Notes: generated by a model from the sequence alone, not told the origin. DNA of 64,000 nt from Gymnothorax reevesii (GCA_029721435.1 CM056580.1:78083367-78147366); one strand, 5' to 3'. Counted from the first letter of the stretch, positions 19,902-31,460 are shown. Numbers and translations: made by a program.

Positions 19902-22830
19902 GGTATATTCTTCAATGGAATGCCCAGAGTCTAATTGGGAATGGCCAGGAGTTAAAGAGATTTGTCCATGAATGTAAACAGGCACCAGAGTTGATATGCA
20001 TTCAGGAGACATGGTTAAAACCCTGTCTAGATTTTGTAATCCGGGGTTATGAGTGTTTGAGATTAGATAGGGCCGATACAGCAGGTGGGGGAGGTGCAAC
20101 TTTTATTAAGAATGGATTGCAATATAGGAACATTGATATTTATTCTAATCTTGAATGTTTGGCTATGGAGGTTTGGAGCAGTCATAATTCAATTACTGTG
20201 CTAAATTATTATTACCCTTGCCAACCGCTAGTGCTATCAGACTTCGATGAGATAATGGAGAAAGTAAGATGTTCTGTTGTATGGGTTGGAGATTTTAGTA
20301 TATATAACCCTTTATAGGGTAGCGATCACAGGGATAGAAATGGGGTAATAGTTGAAGAACTTCTAGATAAATATGAGCTGGCAGTGTTAAATGATGGAAG
20401 GCCGACAAGGTATTATATTGCAAGGAACTCATAAAGTCATATAGATATATCAATTGCTTCCTCAAATCTAGCTAGAATTGGTGAATGGGATGTAATGGAT
20501 GAACATTCAATGGGGAGTGATCATTATCCAATTCTCTGTATGTTCGACAAGGATTTGAGGAGAGAAGTGGGAGAAAAAGTTCTTACATAAAATTTTCCTC
20601 AGGCCAAGTGGGATGAATTTCAGAAGAAGGCTCAAAGCTTAGTAGGAGAGGTTGATAGTGAAGGGTCTCTTGACAACTGGAATAACGCCATTAGTATTAT
20701 GTTACACGAAGCTGCTCGAAGTACCATACCAGTGAAACAGGATCCTAGACCCAGTGCGTTGCTTCCTTGGTGGAAAAAAGAATGTGGTGAAGCTGTAAGG
20801 AGAAGGAATATAGCGTATAGAAAATTTTAAAAAGTATCCAGTTCTGGCTAATGCTATAGAGCACAAGCGATTAAGGGCAGTAGCAAGAAGAACAATAAGG
20901 ACGCAAAGAGGAATAGTTGGAGGAAGTTTTGTGGTGCGCTAGGCCCTGAGACTCCAGTAAGGCACTTGTGGTCAGCTGTGTGTAGAATGTCAGGGGTATA
21001 TAAGAGAACACTGATGCCAGTCTTGCAGAAGGACGGAGTGGTAGCAGTTTCCAATAAAGAAAAGGCAGTTATGTGTGTTGACCATTTTCAAGCAGCGCAC
21101 AACTCAGAGAGCCTGGGGGGAGAGAGGTGTGGAAAGAGGACTGAGTTGTTGGCGGTCAACCAGTGGAAACTAGAGTTGAGCTCAGAAAATGAGAATCCTA
21201 TTAATATTTTTTTTACATTAAAAGAGCTAAAGGATGCAATTATGTCTTGGGGAAATACTACCCCAGGGAGAGACAGACTATATTATGACTTTTTTTTTTT
21301 TTTTAATTTAGATGCAACTGTAAGTGAGGAAATCTTAGCTTTGTTTATCACAAGCAGGTCGTTTGCCAAAGGAATGGAAGCATGCGGTAGTGGCTCCGAT
21401 CCTGAAGCCAGGCAAAGGGGCATCTGACTGTGGTTCATATCTCCCTAGAGCGCTCAAAGCAGTGCTCTGAAAAATTATGGAAAGGATGATTACCAATAGA
21501 TTAGTCTACTTTTTAGAAACCAGAGGGATCTTCATTAATATTCAGAATGGCTTCAGAAATGGAAGGTCTACTATGGAGTCAGTTGCAATTTTGGATCAGA
21601 ACATGAAAAGGGCACTTGGCAATAAGTAAATAGTGGTGAGTGTGTTCCTGGATATTGAGAAGGCATATGATTCTCTGTGGAAAGAGGGATTATTGATTAA
21701 TATGTTTGATTTAGGAGTTAGGGGACGTATGTTTAATTGGATCAAGAACTTTTTAATAGAAAGGACGATACAGGTACGGGTGGGAGGGGTTAGCACTAAA
21801 ACTGTAGAAACAGAGAATGGAACCCCACAGGGAAGTGTTATGTGTCCAGTATTATTGAATATAATGATCAATGATATATTTGGTCAAGTAGAAAGAGGAT
21901 TTGGGTTGTCTTTGTTCTGTTATGGCCCCAATTTGTTATGACATTTACGACAACAAGAGAAGACAGACAAAATATTAAAACTCAAACAGATTTAACTAAA
22001 GAAAGACCAACACTAACCTACAATTTATACGACTGACCAAGATTGGTTATATACAGGAAAAAAAATATTTACAGTCCTTTGAGATGGGGTTGCTTGGTGA
22101 TGTTCCGTGTAAGGAAAATGCTCCAACTCAGGCAAAAATCCACAAAAAGCTTCACAGGCCTTGAAAAGAGTGACAGGTCTGATCAAATGTATCCTTCTCC
22201 TAGCAATTTCTCCTACTACTTTATTCTCTCAATTTTTCTCCTGATATACTCTTTTGCAGCCCCCTCCCACCTTTTAGACTTTTTTAAATTCTCTGGGACT
22301 TTCCGACTCAGACATGCCCAGGACATGCCCAAACCTAGCTCCAGTCTCGGCTTAACAAAAAAAGGTCAATACTGCCATCTAGTGGCATTTTTTTCACTTT
22401 ACAGTTCGTTGATCATAGGGCCATCTGGAAAAGAGGGCGTAACGCAGAGTTTGTAGAAAACAAGTTCAAAAAGTATTAGCGTATGTCGAGGAATGGGGGG
22501 GGGGGCTAAGGACTAAAGATATGGTTTTTGGTTTTAAAAGAAAACTTCCGAAACTTGGGCTGCGAATGGAATGGTATCTGCTGGAGAAGGTGAAGGTGTT
22601 TAAATTTTTGGGCATTTGGTTTGAAGAATATATGACTTGGGCTATACATGTAAGTAAAATTGTTTCAAAGTGTGAAAAAGTGCTAAATGTAATGAGCAGT
22701 CTGGCTGGGTGTGAGTGGGGGGCAGATAGGGAGACTATGTTATCAATTTATCAGGCCATGATTAGATCTACAATTGATTATGGGTGCTATGTGTATGGGT
22801 CTGCTTCTAAAACTGGACAATTTCTTAACA
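19902..22830 (+). pseudogene. Nimb-like LINE ORF2: AP endonuclease and reverse transcriptase
   Basis: The enzyme nicks chromosomal DNA and copies element RNA there. Endonuclease motifs: ILQWNAQSL, ICIQETWLKP, VVWVGDF, and GSDHYPIL near 20515. Reverse transcriptase: FLDIEKAYDSLWKEGLL near 21650 and NGTPQGSVMCPVL near 21815. The YADD-box position is split by the solo LTR and reads FVDH on the far side, so the catalytic residues are lost. The thumb-like region (VFKFLGIWFE, IRSTIDYGCYVYG) ends at about 22820. Stops near 20317, 20580 and 20828, a T16 tract near 21292 and several frameshifts are present. Confidence 0.85.
21918..22403 (-). mobile_element. Solo LTR of the Gmr1-like family
   Basis: 486 bp. 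On the minus strand it starts TGTAAAGTG and ends GGGGCCATAACA. GTTC flanks both sides (21914-21917 and 22404-22407). It is the reverse complement of the LTR halves that bound the composite at 43334-45942, including CCACTAGATGGCAGTATT and TAACAAATTGGGGCC. It interrupts the LINE reverse transcriptase exactly, which reads on after the duplication. Confidence 0.93.
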
Positions 22831-23483
22831 CTAGTATTCGGTTTCACTGTTCATTTCGGCAGTGCAAGAATTTACCATACCTCGTACATACTGCTCCCCC
22901 TTCTGCATTCATATTTCCGTAGTATATAATAATAATTTTTTAAAAATCCTAGTCGTCATTGACGGCACAGCTCAGGCACCCGAACCCCGCTCGTTCCGGG
23001 GAGCCCACGCCGACCGAGTTCGCCATTCGCCGTGACGCCGTCCCACTCTACCGAGACACAATCCCCCAGTCCTTTCCTCATCGGAGGCAAGAACTGGACG
23101 ATTACTTTACACTCGTTCTCAATCTCACTTTATGCTTCGCCTGTACAGTAAGCGATTGCCTGTTGGTTACGTTGATGTAATTGATGTGAATCCGCAAGGA
23201 TGACAGTCTGCAAATCCGAAACTCTCGCTGACTTCGCAGCTATTATATTCGCCGTCACTCAGCTGCGCATCATACCTTACCATCATACCATTTAGTTGCC
23301 ATTTCATTCAGACTGTAGAACGGATTCTCATGGTTTATTGCATTTACTGCAACTTATGTATGCAAATCTGCGTTGTTTTCACGAACCACATGAGCACAGA
23401 AATTACAAAGACTCATTGATCTTTTTCGTAGTCATCGATGTGCGGAAGAAAATGGCATATAATTTTGTAGCGCAATGTATAAC
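22831..23483. other. No recognised gene; one possible exon-like frame
   Basis: A GC-richer patch at 22959-23180 is open for 73 codons (RSGEPTPTEFAIRRDAVPLY) and has a donor-like GTAAGC at 23147, so it could be an exon of an unrecognised element or gene. Nothing supports it beyond that. Confidence 0.3.
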
Positions 23484-23525
23484 AAAGCTTTCAATAAATA
23501 AATAAATAAAATAAATAAATAAATT
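23484..23525. repeat. (AATA)n microsatellite
   Basis: About ten AAATA/AAAT units. Confidence 0.85.
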
Positions 23526-23676
23526 TGACTTTTATCGGTTCTACCAATTATTCTGATCAACTCTGGCTATATACGAGCGTCGTGCCCTTCTCAAATTAAA
23601 TGCCACATATTTATGCTGCTGTTGAATGATTGCAATGTTTAATCCAAATTATAAAATCATTTTAATGCTAATGTTC

Positions 23677-24310
23677 TTTGCCTAGCCGGCAAAAATTCAC
23701 AGATACGACGCGTATCTACCTGATGGCCACTCGCAAACATTCACGGATACTACACGTGTATCCATCCACCTTACAGCCACTGGCAGTGGCATGCTCGCTA
23801 GCGCTTCAATTATTGGTGCTCTTTGCCTTGCCGGCAAACAATAAAGGATAGCCTACTACGCGCATCCACCTCATGGCTACTCGCACTGGTGCAGCCCTCT
23901 AGCGCTTTGCTAGCGCTTCTGTGATTGGTGCACTTTGCCTCATTGGCAAACATCCACGGATACTGCACGAGTATCCACCTTACAGCCACTCGCAGTGGCG
24001 CAGCCCGCTAGCGCTTCAGTTATTGGTGCACTTTGCCTCGTCGGCAAACATCCACGAATATTGCACGGGTGTCCACCTTACAGCCACTAGCAGTGGCGCA
24101 GCCCACTAGCGCTTAGCTAGTGCTTTGGTTATTGGAGCACTTCGCCTCAGGGCAAACATTAATGAACACGCATTTCCGCCTCAAGGCCACTGGCAGTGGC
24201 GCAGCCCACTAATGCTTCACTAGCGCATTGGTTGTTGGTGCACTTCGCCTCGCCAGCAAACAGTCAGGAAAACTACGCGTCTCCACCTCACGGCCACCCG
24301 CAATGGCAAG
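23677..24310. repeat. Tandem array, about 100-145 bp units, six copies
   Basis: TTTGCCT(C/T)G..GGCAAACA recurs at 23677, 23822, 23934, 24032, 24141 and 24244, each followed by a CACGGATAC...TCCACC part, CAGCCACT.GCAGTGGCGCAG and CTAGCGCTT. Spacings are 145, 112, 98, 109 and 103. Some units carry a duplicated CTAGCGCTT, which explains part of the length difference. Satellite-like and noncoding; short open frames inside are by-products. Confidence 0.85.
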
Positions 24311-24540
24311 GTTCACACTCTCAGCCGACTTTCAGTCCTGCAATCCATCATTGCGCATCGCCTGCACACGTCCATCTGCCGTCTCCACGCTCAAGCACGT
24401 CTCTCCATGCAAACCGACTGGCTGCTTGCCCAACAATGATTAACCCTTTACTCTAACCCGGACTGTCCTCAGTCTCACCACTCTCATCCGCCTCGCGGAT
24501 GTAAACTTAATGAATTCCGGAGCACTCCCAAAAAAAGAGG

Positions 24541-25110
24541 AGAGTCATCAGCAAATAAAATATATACAATTCAGGGACTTAGAAACCAAACATGTGTCGT
24601 TAATATATAAAAGAAACAGCAATGGACCAATGGAGTTTGTGTTATTAATATGGATGTACTGGTACCTGTTTTGTAGATTATCCAATCATGTGCCAATCCC
24701 CTGATGCCATCCTTCAGTAATTTATTTAAAAATAAGGTGTGGTCCATGGTATCAAATGCTTTCTGTAAATCAAAAAATACTCCTACTTTATATTGCTTTT
24801 TCTCAATTGCATTTGTTATTTGCTCAACAAAGTCCATTAGAACTAATGAGGTGGTTTGATTTTTCCTGAATCCATTTCGCTGTTTAAAGCATTAGGTGTT
24901 AAGCTATGAAATCATTTAACCTTCTTACAGATACCTTTCCAAACTTTTTCAGAATTATGGTAACCATGAGATTGGCCAGTAGTTTGAAAAGACATCTTTG
25001 TCACCAGATTTAAACAGTGGTATCACTTTGGCTATTTTCATTTTTGAAGGAAATTTCCCAGTCTAGTGACAGGTAACAAATATAAGTTAAGGCGTTAACA
25101 ATATAATCAA
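24541..25110 (-). mobile_element. L2-type LINE reverse transcriptase fragment
   Basis: The minus strand encodes part of a LINE reverse transcriptase: the palm motif GVFFDLQKAFDTMDHTLFLN followed by LLKDGIRGLAHDWI at 24837-24680. Upstream in the element (24840-25070), frameshifted pieces match the fingers region. The YADD box, endonuclease and 3' tail are absent. The piece is old, with several stops. Confidence 0.75.
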
Positions 25111-26099
25111 TAATACTCTTTATCAAAAGAGTAATTGAGAGCAATTGAAGATATAAACATAAAAGACGAAAGCCTGCGTTTTTACAATGTTAATTTTTGG
25201 TGTGAATTTGATTAAAAGGCTGCGTTCGAGTGCCTTGAAACATGTATACGCCCAGTCACATTCTCCCCACAAATGACTCAAGCCCTGAACCCTTAAAGAC
25301 TTAAATGACGTCACTTATGAGTGATTGAGTGTGCAAGGGTTCAAGGGCTGGAAAATGTATAAATAGGAATGGGACAGCACTTTGCAACATATCGCGCTAC
25401 CTTGACGTCACCATGTTGCTGACACTGGTGACTTTACGTATTTATATTTTGCAGCTCTTTTTTTTTCCAGAAACGGAGGCACCCGCGAGAAAGGCTTCCT
25501 GATTGAAATGTCTTACAGGCGCTTGCATGGCCGAGTGGACAAGAGGTCAGACTGTAATGCGTTTCACACGTCACAACGCGATATTGTGGGTAATTCTCTT
25601 TGGCAAAGTCTGCCACGATGCCCACTTATGGAAAGGGAACATTAAGGGCTCAAAAAGTTTGTGAGCATGCCCCTCACGCACTTCATGACTTGACAATGGG
25701 ACAGCCCTTAACTTAACGGGAGCACGCCTCAAAGTCTGTGAGTCTGTGAGGGTGGGCAGTGGGATTTGGCCATAAAGGACTGTCAACCCTCCAGTTTTTC
25801 CCAGGATTCTGCTGTGTTTTACTCCTCTTTCCCGCCATCTTCCTGTTTGAATATTTTCCCGTATGTTTTTTTAACCCTTTAAAAAAAGGCTGGTGACCTG
25901 ATGGTGGTAGGCATAAGACCGCCTATTTAATTTTTTTTAATAAATTCCCCTCCGGTAAACCAGGCGGCAGTATGTAGCCTAATATCTACTGACAGAAGTC
26001 ATTCAATAAAGAAAAAAAGCGGCTGCGTGGAAAAACATCCTTGCGCGGGATGCGTGGCTGAGTATGAATAGTCTTTTTTCCTTAGAAAAGTTCCTAACT
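25111..26099. other. No gene; unclassified repeat-like sequence
   Basis: Contains a TATA-like TATAAATAG at 25359 and a tRNA-A-box-like string ATGGCCGAGTGG at 25526 without a B box. Short minus-strand frames at 25434-25786 show no motif. It may be a nonautonomous DNA element, but no inverted ends were found. Confidence 0.4.
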
Positions 26100-26734
26100 C
26101 CTGAAAATAGTACCAAGGGTCCTGTAGCTTACCAGCAAGCAGTCTTACAGCGATGATACAAGTTATGAAAATTTCATGTGAAGTTTGACATTTGAGTCAA
26201 TGGAAATCAATGTCAAGGTCGCTAAATAAAAGTTCACATACATTTATGAGACCGTTAGTACAATCCTAAGCTCTGAAGCTGGTTTTGGTGACACTTAGTC
26301 ATTATAATATGTCAATTGTGAACTTTGAAGGTCACAGAATGTCAAGTTGTCGTCAGTAAATGGACTTCATATAAGACTTTCTAATTGTCTCTATACAAAC
26401 CTTGGTTCAATCTGTGACCATTTTGGTGATACAAGTCATTGTAATTTCACTGTCAAGTTTGACCCTCAAAGGTCACTGACAGTTAAGTTGAATGTCACCA
26501 AATGACAGTTCATATCTGACTTCCTAGATGTCAGTAACACAAACTTAGGCTCTATCTGTGACCGTTTTAATGATACAAGTCATTGAATTTTCACTCGGTC
26601 ACATTTGACCTTTGAAGGTCTATACGAAGCTCACCAAATGAAAGTTCATATGACTTCCAATATGTCTCTAATACAGACCTAGACTCAGTCTGTGACCGTT
26701 TTGGCAATACAAGTCATTGTAATTGTATTATATC

Positions 26735-27872
26735 TGTCATGGTTATGGTTTTTGTTCATGTTTATGTTCATGTTTAATGTTCATGATTTTGTCTTTTATT
26801 TATTCTTTTTTGTAATTGTATTTCTCAGGTTTTATTTCAGTCCATTTTCAGTTCCATTGCACTTGTCTCCCCTGTTTCGTACTCTAGTTGGTTCAGTCCG
26901 TCTTCCCGGTCTGTGTGCTCACATGCTTCAGCTGATTTCAATGATTTCTGGTGTTTAATATTAATCCTTCAATTCTTGCTTAGGTCCTTCGCCTTGCTCT
27001 TCTGATTACTAACAAGACTAACATTTGTATTTTGTATCAAAGTCTACTAATCCAACTAATCCATGAATATATATTACTAACTCACTAACGAGCACTCTAG
27101 GTAAATCTGTAAAGTTGCAACACTACTAATTAGTACTAATTCCCTTTCAGCAATCGCCCTGTTCTAGTCTTCGCCACTTGCTCAGCTTTACCTGCCTCCC
27201 TCTGCGTTTCTGCAAGATCTCTCGCACGTACCTAATTGCTTTCCTGCACTCATTATCTGTGTGCTTAGAACTCCATGACCGGAGCCGTTTAAATATCATA
27301 GGCTGTTTGCATGATTCCCATCCGTGTCTTGGCTTTCACCAATTTTCGTGGTTAGGTTTTCCCTCATGTGTTTGTAATTAGTCTGATCCAGCTCACCTGT
27401 TCCCTGCATAGCATGTGACTTCCCTCTCATCTATTTAAGAGTCCTCACTGCTGTTCTGCCTTTGTCAGAACTTTTATCAATATACCTTTGTGCAGAGCCT
27501 TTCATATGCCATTGAGTATTGTTTTCCTTCGACTGTTTCGTTCGACTGAGATTCTTGCCATTGCCCTTTTTTGTATTGTTTTGTCTTTCTGGATTTCCAC
27601 CTATTTTTGTATGACCATGATTCCTGTGTTTGGATGCTCTGTGTATGACCCTCTGCCTTGTTTATCGACTACGACTTTTTGCCTACCGTCTAGGTACTTT
27701 TGCTCATCTGTTTTACTGGTTCTGACCCCGGCCCGTCTAGTCAGCTATGTTTTTGGATTTTGTTTTGTGGCTTGGCAATTCTTGTGTTTTTTGGTACTGA
27801 CCCGGAACTCATTAAAGGCATACATTTTTTGATTTCCCTCTCTTGCGTGTGGTTCCTGAACGCACCATCACA
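26735..27872 (+). mobile_element. Solo LTR-like element, 1.14 kb, related to family A
   Basis: Starts TGTCATGGTTATGG and ends CGCACCATCACA, TG to CA with inverted-like ends, inserted in the 140-bp tandem array. The flanks ATATC and ATGTC could be a 5-bp duplication with one mismatch. It holds a TACTAA-rich middle similar to the LTR at 3742. The 114-codon frame at 27488-27832 has no known motif. Confidence 0.7.
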
Positions 27873-28451
27873 ATGTCAAGTTTGACCTTCAAATGTCATC
27901 AACAGTCATACTGAATGTCACCAAATGAAAGTTCATATGTGACTTCCTCTGTCAGTAACACAAACCTAGGCTGCATCTGTGACCTTTTCAGTGACAGAAG
28001 TTTTTGAATTTTCACTAGGTCAAGTTAGACCTTCGAAGGTCAATATGAAGGTCACCAAATGAAAGTTCATACACGACTCTCTATACGTCTCCAATACAAA
28101 ACCACCACTCAATCTGTAACGATTTTGCTGATATAAGTCATTGAAATTTAACTGAATAGTTTGGCCGTTGAAGGTCACTGAAGGTCAAGTTCAAGGTCAC
28201 CCAAACTTCATACATGACTTCCTGTATGGCCACAATACAAACTTAAGCTCTATCTGTAATAGCTTTGGTGATAGAAGTAATTGAAATTTCATTATGTGAA
28301 GTTTGACCTTCGAAGGTCACCGAAGGACAAGTTCAAGGTCACCAAATGAAAGTTCATGTATGACTTCCAATACATCTCCAACCATTTTGCTGACAAAAGT
28401 CATTGAAGTTTCACTGTGAAGTTTACACATTAAAGGTCACTGAAGGTCTAG

Positions 28452-28710
28452 TTTGCACTTGACTCTGCCCCTTTGTTGCATTTGCCTCTATTGCATTTGA
28501 CCTTGTTGCCATTTTGCTCACTTGACCCTGCCCTTGCCCTTTTTGTTATTGGTTTAGATCTGTAACAATGGAACGTGTTCTGTCACTTACCAATAGCACT
28601 TGTACTTGTCTCCTAGGAGCTCTACACTTTTGTACTGATCTTGTGCACTTTTGTACGTCACTCTGGGTAAGAGTGTCTACTAAGAACCTGTAATGTAATG
28701 TAATGTAATG
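28452..28710 (+). mobile_element. Retroposon tail (SINE or LINE 3' end) with TGTAA repeat
   Basis: A 259-bp insert in the tandem array with a C/T-rich body. It carries CTCTGGGTAAGAGTGTCTAC and a terminal TGTAATGTAATGTAATG run, the classic fish SINE/LINE tail. The array resumes directly afterwards. Confidence 0.7.
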
Positions 28711-28802
28711 TCAAGTTCAATGTCACCAAATGAAACTTCATACATGATTTCTAATATGCCCACAATACAAACCTAAGCTCTATCTGTACAACCCTCCAGA
28801 CT

Positions 28803-28847
28803 AACTTTTCGGCCTAGGAGCGCATGCGCTCCCAAGCTGAAAAAGTT
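28803..28847. repeat. Hairpin with a 16-bp perfect palindrome
   Basis: GGAGCGCATGCGCTCC (28817-28832) is self-complementary. It lies in a longer imperfect hairpin whose arms start AACTTTTC and end AAAAAGTT. It may be a foldback element remnant. Confidence 0.6.
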
Positions 28848-29299
28848 GGGCGTGCAAGCCAAAACTGTGGCCACACAAAGTACCATGATACTTTTCTGAA
28901 TATTTACAAGCCCAAATAAAGATACCTGAACGGACTATCAGTTGTTGCTGCATTTATTTAAGAAACATTATCAGAAAGCACTTTGTGAACTGAAAAGTAG
29001 ATAATTGATGTTCACAAGAATGTTTGAAAAATGTATAAATGCAGTTATCATTTTGGAGTTATCATACAAGTCTAAATGTACGTACAAGTCTCCATTTCTC
29101 CAAGGGACAACTTTTCATCAAACATCCCCAGTACATAAATTGAATCATTCATACAAAAATTATGGCCAAATTTATATGAGCACCCCCTAAAACCAACATA
29201 TGGGGATAAATCAATAAATAACTCCCAATTATCACAATGCTAGTTCTAAAATTTGTAACTGTTATTGTCGCTGCCATCCCAGGAACAATTTCGCACCAA
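28848..29299. other. No gene seen
   Basis: AT-rich sequence before the Tc1 copy. Some may be a diverged outer part of that element's terminal repeat (GCACCCCCTAAAACC near 29180), but the match is poor. Confidence 0.4.
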
Positions 29300-30770
29300 A
29301 CATGGCTTAATTGCTTTGAAAAATCCCACATTAAGAAATAATTCTTTTACATCAAATCATGTGTGCCACAATTATTAGCACCCCTGATGTTAATACTTTT
29401 TACAACCCCCTTTTGCCAACAAAACAGCACCTAATCTTCTCCTATAATGTTTCACAAGATGGGAGAGTACAGAATGAGGGATCTTCGACCATTCCTCTTC
29501 GCACAATCTCTCTAAATCATCCAGCGACCTGGGTCCTCTCCTCTGCACTCTCCTCTTCAGCTCACTCCAGAGGTTCTCAATGGGGTTGAGGTCTGGGGAC
29601 TGAGATGGCAACAGGAGGAGCTTGATTCTGTGTCTGGTGAACCATTTCTGTGTAGATTTGGCCACATGTTTAGGGTCATTATCTTGCTGAAAGACCCAGT
29701 GATGACCCATCTTCAGCTTTTGGAGGCCACCAGATTTTGATTTAAAATGTCCCGGTATTTCAAAGCGTTCATGATGCCATGCGCCCTAACAAGGTTCATA
29801 GGGCCTCCGGAAGAGAAACAGGCCCACAGCATCACCGATCCTCCACTATACTTCACAATGGGCATGTGGTGCTTTTCTGCATACTCATCTTTCGTGTTCT
29901 GCCAGACCCACTTAGAGTGTTTGTTGCCAAAAAGCTCTATCTTGGTCTCATCTGACCAAAGCTCACAGTCCCAGTTGAAGTCTCAGTATCGCTTAGCGAA
30001 CTCCAGACGTTTGCGTTTATGATTGTGAGTGAGAAAAGGTTTTTTCCATGCATGCCTCCCAAACAGCTTGTTGGCATGTAGATAGCGCCTGATGTTTGTT
30101 TTGGAGACTTTGTGACCCCAAGATGCTACCATTTGTTGCAATTCTTTAACAGTGAGCTTTGGAGAACTTTTTATTTCTCTTGCCATCCTCCTCAGTGTGC
30201 GTGGTGGCAAAATAACCTTGCGTCCTCGTCCAGGCTTGTTTACCACTGTTCCAGTTGTTTTAAATTTCTTAACGATTAGTAGACAGTAGATATGGGCAGT
30301 TGCAGACGAGTGGCTATTTTCTTGTAGCCGTTGCCTGACTTGAGACGGTCGACACACATCTGCCTTACTTGAATGGTGTGTTCCTTTGTCTTTCCCATGA
30401 TGAAGAATGAATAAGATAAATGGCCTCTGTGTCATATCATATTTATACACCAGGGAAACAGGAAGTGATGATTTACTAATTAAATGTTCCTAGATACTCT
30501 GATCAACTTTGTAAACTACTGCAGAAATGACAGAAATACTCCAATTACATTTAATTGTTAGGGCTGCCAATAATTGTGGAACAGGTGATTTTATGAAAAA
30601 TAATCATTTCTTAGTCAGGGATTTTTTCCCCCCTAAAATTCACTTGAGTTGAAGGTTACATTTTTCTACAATTTTCCGTATGAGAGTATGCTTCTGCAAT
30701 AAAAATTGAATTTATTTCAAGGCTTTTAACACATCTGAACCAGGGGTGCCAATAATTATGGAGGGCACTG
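29300..30770 (-). mobile_element. Tc1/mariner element (second DD34E family), inactive
   Basis: The right end CAGGGGTGCCAATAATTATG...GGGCACTG is followed by TA at 30771-30772. Inner repeats (CCACAATTATTAGCACCCC near 29370; CCAATAATTGTGG near 30570) give the IR/DR type of terminus seen in Sleeping-Beauty-like elements. The outer left terminus is lost or too diverged to see. One transposase lies on the minus strand. Confidence 0.82.
29390..30398 (-). pseudogene. Tc1-like transposase, near full length, frameshifted
   Basis: Start at ATG 30398-30396 (MGKTKEHT in the native frame). A frame change near 30300 leads into GRGRKVILPPRTLRRMARE, the GRPR-like hook, then the second DNA-binding part LTVKELQQMVASWGHKVSK. 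The catalytic residues are present: WSDETKIELFG near 29950, QQDNDPKHVAKS near 29685 and SPDLNPIENLW near 29580, with 34 residues between the last two. A stop near 29982 and two frame changes inactivate it. The C-terminus (HYRRRLGAVLLAKGGCKKY) is complete at about 29390. Confidence 0.9.
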
Positions 30771-31164
30771 TATATGATGCACAGGACACTCATGATCACG
30801 TTGCCTAGTGTAAGTGCATTCAGATTCTCTAATTAGTGGTTGTGTTCCTAAGCCGTCGGGAATGAATTTTTACACATTTTCTTTCCCTTATGACATTTTC
30901 CACAAAGGTTAAAGAGAAGTGGTTAGGGATAAGTGGATAGGCCGTAATTTTTTGATCATTCGGATGCAGCCTGTGTTTTGTTTTTACACTTTAGTGAAAG
31001 CAAGTGTTCGCTCAGGATTCTGACCTTGTGGGCATTCGGAAAGGACTCACTCATGATTACAGCCTTACTTGTGAAGCATCAAAATCAATGGATTACACTA
31101 AATATCTTGTATAACTTTGCCATTTAGTTAGCAAGCTAGCATTTACATGAAACAGATGAACAAA
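30771..31164. other. No gene seen
   Basis: Unclassified sequence after the Tc1 end; no open frame or repeat structure found. Confidence 0.5.
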
Positions 31165-31460
31165 CAGGAACAAAGGCTGTGTCCCAATTCAGCGGATACA
31201 TCCTTCGAAGGCTACAAATGAAGACCGGTTGCGTCTCAGCAGTCTCCTTCAAATCCAGCCGAGAAAATGTGGCCTTCTTTTCGCGGGCAACGAAGGCCGC
31301 AACAAATGGATCCTTTGTGGTCCAACCTTTCCCAAGATTCATTGCGCAGTGGTTAATCAAACTGAACAATGGGTAGAGGTTTTTCCCTACCCCTGTGAGC
31401 GAGGTGGCCTCATGCGCATGCCCACTTACAGTTTTACCACCATCGCGTAAGAGTTTGACT
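31165..31460. repeat. MITE-like dispersed repeat
   Basis: Begins GGCTGTGTCCCAATTCAGCG and includes TCCTTCGAAGGCTAC and CTTTTCGCGGGCAACGAAGG, a sequence type dispersed in fish genomes. Overlapping open frames on both strands are by-products. No matching opposite terminus was resolved. Confidence 0.5.

Larger units (their letters stand above)
18690..22830 (+). mobile_element. I-group (Nimb-like) LINE, decayed, with nested solo LTR
   Basis: Order fits an I-superfamily LINE: ORF1 with CCHC knuckles, then ORF2 with apurinic endonuclease and reverse transcriptase. The 5' boundary is near the G-run at 18695-18705. The 3' part breaks off near 22830 inside the domain after reverse transcriptase, so the RNase H region and tail are missing. 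Many stops and frameshifts and a 486-bp solo LTR at 21918-22403 make it dead. Confidence 0.85.
26100..28780. repeat. Tandem array of about 140-bp units, interrupted twice
   Basis: GTCACCAAATGAAAGTTCAT recurs, fully or nearly, at 26494, 26630, 27917, 28051, 28196 and 28338 and again near 28720. Spacings within uninterrupted parts are 136, 134, 145 and 142. Each unit also has TCTGTGACC.TTTTG.TGATA, AAGTCATTG and TTTGACCTTCGAAGGTCAC. An LTR (26735-27872) and a SINE (28452-28710) interrupt it. No coding content. Confidence 0.88.

Noticed and set aside
22959..23180. Host exon
   Set aside because: Only a short open frame and a donor-like site; no homology recognised, so kept only as a note in the gap entry.
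23677..24310. CRISPR-like repeat array
   Set aside because: Units are about 100 bp or more and fully tandem, with no unique spacers; the genome is a fish.
25526..25560. tRNA-like string ATGGCCGAGTGG
   Set aside because: Only an A-box-like piece; no B box, no cloverleaf.
27488..27832. 114-codon hydrophobic frame resembling a membrane protein
   Set aside because: T-rich LTR sequence translates to hydrophobic residues in any frame; no homologous motif.
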